8,506 nucleotides of DNA from SAR86 cluster bacterium (GTDB lineage Bacteria > Pseudomonadota > Gammaproteobacteria > Pseudomonadales > Azotimanducaceae): positions 1-8,506 of the forward strand of contig JABMOJ010000261.1 of assembly GCA_013204195.1 (NCBI GenBank), given 5' to 3'. Shown here in pieces: positions 5,409 through 8,506 of this stretch; within the stretch, counting starts at the first letter, position 1, and the number at the start of each line of letters is the position of its first letter. The notes beneath the pieces were generated by a model that saw only the letters and a program-made list of their open reading frames with translations, was not told where the DNA came from and did no database searches. The position numbers and the translations under genes are program-made.

Positions 5409-6473
5409 ATGGTGTGGTCTATGAATCCGTCGATGAATTCTCAATGGCAACTCGCCCGCACCCCTCTGGCCGGCTGGCCGCAGGACGGCGATTTCAGCTG
5501 GCACGAGACGTCAATGCCGGTGCCAGGGCCGAACCAAATGCTCACCGAAACCCTGTATCTGTCGATGGACCCGTATCAATGGGGAAGGCGGCGCAGCGGC
5601 ACGGAAGTCCCCGGTGAAGTGTGTCATGGGCGTACGGTCTCACGAGTGCTGGAGAGCCAGCTGGATGGCTACCAGGCAGGTGACTTCGTGTTCAATACCA
5701 ATGGCTGGCAGAGTCATGGTTTAACCGGTGAGAGCATCAGCCAGTTTGGCTATATGGTGCCGCGCAAGCTTGATCCGACCCAGGCGCCTTTGTCGACAGC
5801 CATTGGCATCATGGGCATGTTGGGACTCACCGCTTATTCTGGGCTGATGGTGCAATGCCAGCCGCGGGCCGGTGAAACAGTGGTGGTCTCGGCTGCCTCT
5901 GGCGGTGTCGGGCAAGTCGCTGCGCAACTAGCGAAGCTCAGTGGCTGCCGAGTGGTGGGTATTGCCGGCGCAGCTCAAAAAGTCAAATTCTGTCTGGAAG
6001 AGCTGGGACTCGATGCCTGTGTGTCACACCTGGGCGATGATTTGCCGGCGCAGCTGGCGGCGGCTTGTCCCGATGGTTGTGATGTGTATTTCGAGAATGT
6101 CGGGGGTCCAGTGTTCGAGGCGGTATTGCCCGTGCTGAATAAGGGTGCCCGCATCACGGTCTGCGGCATGATTTCCCAATATGGAAACACCGACGGCAAA
6201 AATGCCCAGGAAGTCTGGCGAGCCACTGGGCAGTCGACGTTTGATCGACAGCAGGTGGTAGTTCAGCCGTTGTTTGTGGGCAATTTTGTTGCCGACTATC
6301 AGCAGCGATTTTTGGATGAGATGGGCGAGTATGTGCGGGCCGGCCGAGTGTTTTACAAGGAGGATCTTTGGCAAGGCTTGGATCAGGCGCCGACAGCATT
6401 CTCGGCGATGCTGGCAGGCCGTAATTTTGGCAAGACCATCGTCGTCGTCGGTGACGACCCCACCCTGTCCTGA
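5409..6473 (+). CDS. NADPH-dependent MDR oxidoreductase (CurA / leukotriene B4 dehydrogenase type)
   Basis: Predicted cytoplasmic, zinc-independent medium-chain dehydrogenase/reductase that reduces the C=C bond of enones or enals with NADPH; 354 aa from the first ATG, near the usual 330-350. The N-terminal catalytic domain has LYLSMDPYQWGR (49-60), the family's LSLDPYMRGR-like segment. The hinge GMLGLTAYSGL (136-146) leads into the Rossmann glycine motif AASGGVG (162-168). FENVGGPVFEAVLPVL (228-243) and GARITVCGMISQYG (246-259) complete the cofactor domain. No zinc-binding cysteine pattern is seen. Start choice is open: ATG at 5409, 5421 or 5433. None has a strong Shine-Dalgarno, though GGTGTGG precedes 5421, and family alignments would suit 5433. 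It stands alone on this strand, with an 18-bp repeat array directly upstream. Confidence 0.92.
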   Translation: MVWSMNPSMNSQWQLARTPLAGWPQDGDFSWHETSMPVPGPNQMLTETLYLSMDPYQWGRRRSGTEVPGEVCHGRTVSRVLESQLDGYQAGDFVFNTNGWQSHGLTGESISQFGYMVPRKLDPTQAPLSTAIGIMGMLGLTAYSGLMVQCQPRAGETVVVSAASGGVGQVAAQLAKLSGCRVVGIAGAAQKVKFCLEELGLDACVSHLGDDLPAQLAAACPDGCDVYFENVGGPVFEAVLPVLNKGARITVCGMISQYGNTDGKNAQEVWRATGQSTFDRQQVVVQPLFVGNFVADYQQRFLDEMGEYVRAGRVFYKEDLWQGLDQAPTAFSAMLAGRNFGKTIVVVGDDPTLS

Positions 6474-6480
6474 TGACTCA

Positions 6481-6497
6481 AGCGAGCGGAGCTCGCT
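6481..6497. terminator. Short GC-rich hairpin after the MDR gene
   Basis: AGCGAGC and GCTCGCT form a perfect 7-bp stem with a GGA loop, 7 bases after the stop of the MDR oxidoreductase. There is no U-tract, so it may be a weak terminator or an mRNA 3'-end stabiliser. Confidence 0.4.
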
Positions 6498-6529
6498 CAT
6501 GTTATGGAGCCTACGCTAGGAAGACTATT

Positions 6530-6581
6530 TTTCGAGGCTAGGTTTCTAGGCTAGGTTTCGAGCCTAGGTTTCGAGCCTAGG
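6530..6581. repeat. Four 13-bp CTAG-rich tandem repeats
   Basis: Units at 6530-6542, 6543-6555, 6556-6568 and 6569-6581 share the pattern TTTCGAGCCTAGG; the last two are identical, the first two vary at a few bases, and a decayed copy (TTTCAAGTAAGG) continues inside the neighbouring gene. The array lies between convergent genes and contains the minus-strand stop codon at 6577-6579. Each unit carries at least one CTAG, a tetranucleotide generally avoided in gammaproteobacteria. CTAGGCT and AGCCTAG copies can also pair with each other into a hairpin. Confidence 0.9.
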
Positions 6582-7416
6582 TTTCAAGTAAGGCCTGATA
6601 TTGATCCAGAATAGGCAAAATTTTCTCTCGAGAAACTGACGGCAACGGCAAGATGGCGCGGCTTATGCCGGCAGCTCGATAGCCGGCCAGTATCGCGGGG
6701 TCAGCGGGGGCGCCAAAAACGCTGACGCTCAGGGATTGCATCTCCCTGCCCGCACTGGCGGCGATGTGTCGCAGGCGGTTCATGCTGGCGACAGCATCAA
6801 AGCCGTCCCTGGCTCGGGGCAACCAGCCATCACAGTAACGCACAACGCGCTTGAGCGTGTAGTCCGTTTCGCCACCCAGAATGATCGGTGGATAAGGCGT
6901 TTGCATGGGTTTCGGGTACAGCCAGCTGGCCGTGAAGTTGACGAATTTACCCTGGTACTCGGCAGAATCTTGAGTCCACAGGCGCTGCATCGCTAACACC
7001 TGTTCCTCCATACGTTGAAAACGCCGATCGTAGTCAACGCCATGATGGGCCATTTCTTCTTTGTTCCAGCCGCCGCCAATGCCAAAGATGAAACGCCCGG
7101 CGGACATACGGTCTAGGCTGGCGACCAGTTTGGCGGTCACTAAGGTGTCACGTTGGGGCAGAAGGCAGATGCCCGTGCCAATCTTCAGGGTTTTGGTGGC
7201 GGCAGCGGCAAAGGCGAGTGATACAAAAGGGTCGTAGGAATGCCAGTACTCCGGTGGCAGGTCAGCGCCGCCCGGCCAAGGTGATTGTCGTGAGACGGGT
7301 ATGTGGGTATGTTCCGGGACAAACACCGATTCATAGCCCCGTTGTTCTAGTTCTATCGCGAGCTCGTCCAGTGGTATGGAATAGTCAGTGGCAAAAATTA
7401 GCGCGCCGAATTTCAT
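6577..7416 (-). CDS. Luciferase-like (LLM) flavin/F420-dependent oxidoreductase
   Basis: Predicted TIM-barrel oxidoreductase of the bacterial luciferase superfamily using FMN or coenzyme F420; 279 aa, matching the Rv2161c-like (TIGR03619) group. MKFGALIF (1-8) is the first strand. VFVPEHTHIP (31-40), LKIGTGICLLPQRDTLVTAK (77-96) and GRFIFGIGGGWNKEEM (107-122) are the group's core motifs, and PPIILGGETDYTLKR (176-190) is the later cofactor-proximal segment. A longer open frame begins at 7518, but the ATG at 7416 is preferred: GGAG lies 9 bases upstream, and the extra 34 residues are unlike the family. Substrates of this group are mostly unknown; monooxygenation or reduction of a lipophilic compound is usual. 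Whether the cell makes F420 cannot be seen here. The stop lies in the 13-bp repeat array. Confidence 0.92.
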   Translation of the reverse strand: MKFGALIFATDYSIPLDELAIELEQRGYESVFVPEHTHIPVSRQSPWPGGADLPPEYWHSYDPFVSLAFAAAATKTLKIGTGICLLPQRDTLVTAKLVASLDRMSAGRFIFGIGGGWNKEEMAHHGVDYDRRFQRMEEQVLAMQRLWTQDSAEYQGKFVNFTASWLYPKPMQTPYPPIILGGETDYTLKRVVRYCDGWLPRARDGFDAVASMNRLRHIAASAGREMQSLSVSVFGAPADPAILAGYRAAGISRAILPLPSVSREKILPILDQYQALLET

Positions 7417-7425
7417 CGCTCTGAT

Positions 7426-7429
7426 CTCC
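7426..7429 (-). promoter_or_regulatory. Ribosome binding site of the luciferase-like gene
   Basis: GGAG on the minus strand ends 9 bases before the ATG at 7416. This, with the family N-terminus MKFGALIF, decides against the longer frame beginning at 7518. Confidence 0.5.
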
Positions 7430-7560
7430 GTGGTTGGTAGGTAACAATAGACTCGATGATTAGACCACATTTGCGTCAGGCAAAGCAACCGGCGGTTGTC
7501 CTGCTGATGCCAGATCAATAGACTACAGGCTATCTTCAGCCGTCACCGTTAAGGTAAAAG

Positions 7561-7566
7561 TAATAT
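7561..7566 (+). promoter_or_regulatory. Candidate -10 element for the acetyltransferase gene
   Basis: TAATAT lies 39 bases before the GTG at 7605 in an A-rich stretch of the divergent intergenic region. No good -35 is spaced correctly, so this is only a position suggestion. Confidence 0.22.
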
Positions 7567-7604
7567 GTTCCGATGGGCCCTGAGCAAGTTTGAGACGCAC
7601 CGTG

Positions 7605-8060
7605 GTGAATGACATCACCATACGGGCCTATCGGCGCGACGATCAGCTAGCGGCGATCAGCATTCACGACCGGGCTCGGCCCATTGAACTCTTGGGAGCA
7701 TGCGACGCCCGCGCCTTTGTGCCGCTGGTGGATGATCGGGAAGATTTTGAAGAGTTTCTGAGTGCCAGAAAGCTAGTCGCCGAGCGCGGCGAGCAGGTGC
7801 TTGGCTTTGTCGGTATCGAAGACGACCAGGTGGGTTGGCTATACGTTGATCCCGATTGCGCTCGGCAAGGTATTGGCCGGCAGCTGCTTCGGCAGGCGCT
7901 ATCGCTGATCGATCAAGGGGCGCAGGTCCATGTGCTAGATGGCAACCAGCCTGCGTTGGCGCTGTATTTGAGTGAGGGATTCAGGCGGTTTGATCAGTTT
8001 GACAGTGACAATCATGGCTATCCCTGTCGGGTCCTCATGTTGGTTCGCCCTGCAGGCTAA
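7605..8060 (+). CDS. GNAT family N-acetyltransferase
   Basis: Predicted small cytoplasmic acetyltransferase moving an acetyl group from acetyl-CoA to an amine; about 151 aa, the usual GNAT length. Counting from the GTG at 7605, NDITIRAYRRDD (2-13) is the typical beta1/alpha1 opening. VGWLYVDPDCARQGIGRQLL (76-95) contains the acetyl-CoA pyrophosphate loop (R87-Q88-G89-I90-G91). NQPALALYLSEGF (114-126) is the conserved final helix and turn. Start codons available in frame are TTG 7590, GTG 7602 and GTG 7605; there is no ATG and no strong Shine-Dalgarno, so the exact start is uncertain. It diverges from the luciferase-like gene. Its 3' end overlaps the convergent glycoside hydrolase gene by 26 bases. 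The substrate is unknown; small-molecule or protein N-acetylation are both possible. Confidence 0.88.
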   Translation: MNDITIRAYRRDDQLAAISIHDRARPIELLGACDARAFVPLVDDREDFEEFLSARKLVAERGEQVLGFVGIEDDQVGWLYVDPDCARQGIGRQLLRQALSLIDQGAQVHVLDGNQPALALYLSEGFRRFDQFDSDNHGYPCRVLMLVRPAG

Positions 8061-8506
8061 TGGTGTCAGCCCGTAAGCGCACCAGCTTGCGTTTGAGTTT
8101 GATGACTCGTTCGTATGCCGCGTTGATGGTGCTTGCAGCTAGGTGACCGGCGGCCACTGCCGCGTTCGCTTCGAAGATGACCTTGGCTGGCAGGTCTGAA
8201 TCAGCCACAACCCAGTCGCCGGTACTGACCGTCGCCATGGTGGCATTCAAATCATGGCGTATCCCTTGGGGTTGTGCCGCCAGGGGGTTGTTCGAGAACA
8301 TCAATAGATCAAGGCCAGCTGTGAGGCCCTGAACCACCGTCTCTTGCAGGGTGTAGTGGCGGATGATGGCCCCCATATGCAGGTCGTCAGCAACGATCAC
8401 GCCGTCAAACCCCAAGTCCTCACGAAGAATGCGTAACCATTCGGCTGAAAATGTCACCGGCGTGCCGGCATCGACATGCTGGTGGACCAGGTGAGAGGTC
8501 ATGACC
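8035..8506 (-). CDS. Glycoside hydrolase family 3 protein, C-terminal part (beta-N-acetylhexosaminidase-like)
   Basis: The frame is open to the right edge, so the N-terminal portion is missing. The fragment of about 157 residues begins inside the family's VM-SHL strand: a Val codon precedes the MTSHLVHQHVD seen at the edge, so the Met there is internal. LGFDGVIVADDLHMGAI contains the GH3 nucleophile region; by comparison with NagZ-type enzymes, the first Asp of DDL is the likely nucleophile. AGLDLLMFSNNP and the closing INAAYERVIKLKRKL also fit the family. It probably removes beta-linked N-acetylhexosamine or related sugars. Whether it is the cytoplasmic recycling enzyme NagZ or a secreted relative cannot be told without the N-terminus. 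The stop at 8035-8037 lies within the end of the convergent acetyltransferase gene. Confidence 0.88.
   Translation of the reverse strand, partial: VMTSHLVHQHVDAGTPVTFSAEWLRILREDLGFDGVIVADDLHMGAIIRHYTLQETVVQGLTAGLDLLMFSNNPLAAQPQGIRHDLNATMATVSTGDWVVADSDLPAKVIFEANAAVAAGHLAASTINAAYERVIKLKRKLVRLRADTISLQGEPT

Noticed and set aside
6024..6500. 158-aa minus-strand open frame opposite the MDR oxidoreductase
   Set aside because: It lies almost wholly antisense to a well-supported gene and shows no recognisable motif; a shadow of the codon bias on the other strand.
7417..7518. N-terminal extension of the luciferase-like protein
   Set aside because: The extra 34 residues do not resemble the family or a signal peptide, and a Shine-Dalgarno precedes the ATG at 7416.

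Overview
This 8.5 kb window is tightly packed chromosomal DNA with moderate to high GC, nearly all of it coding. It most likely comes from a free-living, probably marine, gammaproteobacterium. The YgjP-type metallopeptidase closely resembles the enterobacterial protein as I remember it. The mix of acyl-CoA dehydrogenase, nitroreductase, luciferase-like and MDR oxidoreductases with an organic-anion MFS carrier is typical of hydrocarbon-, steroid- or terpenoid-degrading lineages such as Spongiibacteraceae, Halieaceae or Cellvibrionales. That placement is inference. I see no tRNA, rRNA, CRISPR array, transposase, integrase or phage gene.

Layout, left to right. A minus-strand pair occupies the left edge: an acyl-CoA dehydrogenase, with the first codons of another gene downstream of it running off the window. 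A 303-base divergent intergenic region rich in short dyads follows. Next is a plus-strand cluster of three genes: an FMN nitroreductase, a two-domain AttH/CrtC-like protein (DUF7065/DUF7064 type) and an SLC17-like MFS transporter. A two-tier hairpin separates the transporter from the convergent ygjP gene. Then come a zinc-free MDR/CurA-type NADPH oxidoreductase (+), a luciferase-like flavin/F420 oxidoreductase (-), a GNAT acetyltransferase (+), and the C-terminal part of a glycoside hydrolase family 3 protein (-). The last two overlap tail to tail.

How the genes may work together. The nitroreductase, DUF7065/7064 protein and MFS carrier have the look of a small uptake-and-conversion module for a hydrophobic or organic-anion substrate. 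The divergent acyl-CoA dehydrogenase could carry out a later beta-oxidation step. This is inference from co-orientation and family habits, and the substrate cannot be read from the sequence. The right half alternates strands gene by gene and looks like a set of independent single-gene units.

Two minisatellite-like arrays are the least expected structures. Three 18-bp units (5355-5408) end exactly at the first ATG of the MDR gene. Four 13-bp units (6530-6581) are dense in CTAG, supply TAG stops in all six frames, and include the stop codon of the luciferase-like gene. No clearly new multi-gene system is proved here. The best candidate for an undescribed function is the nitroreductase / AttH-CrtC-like / MFS cluster.
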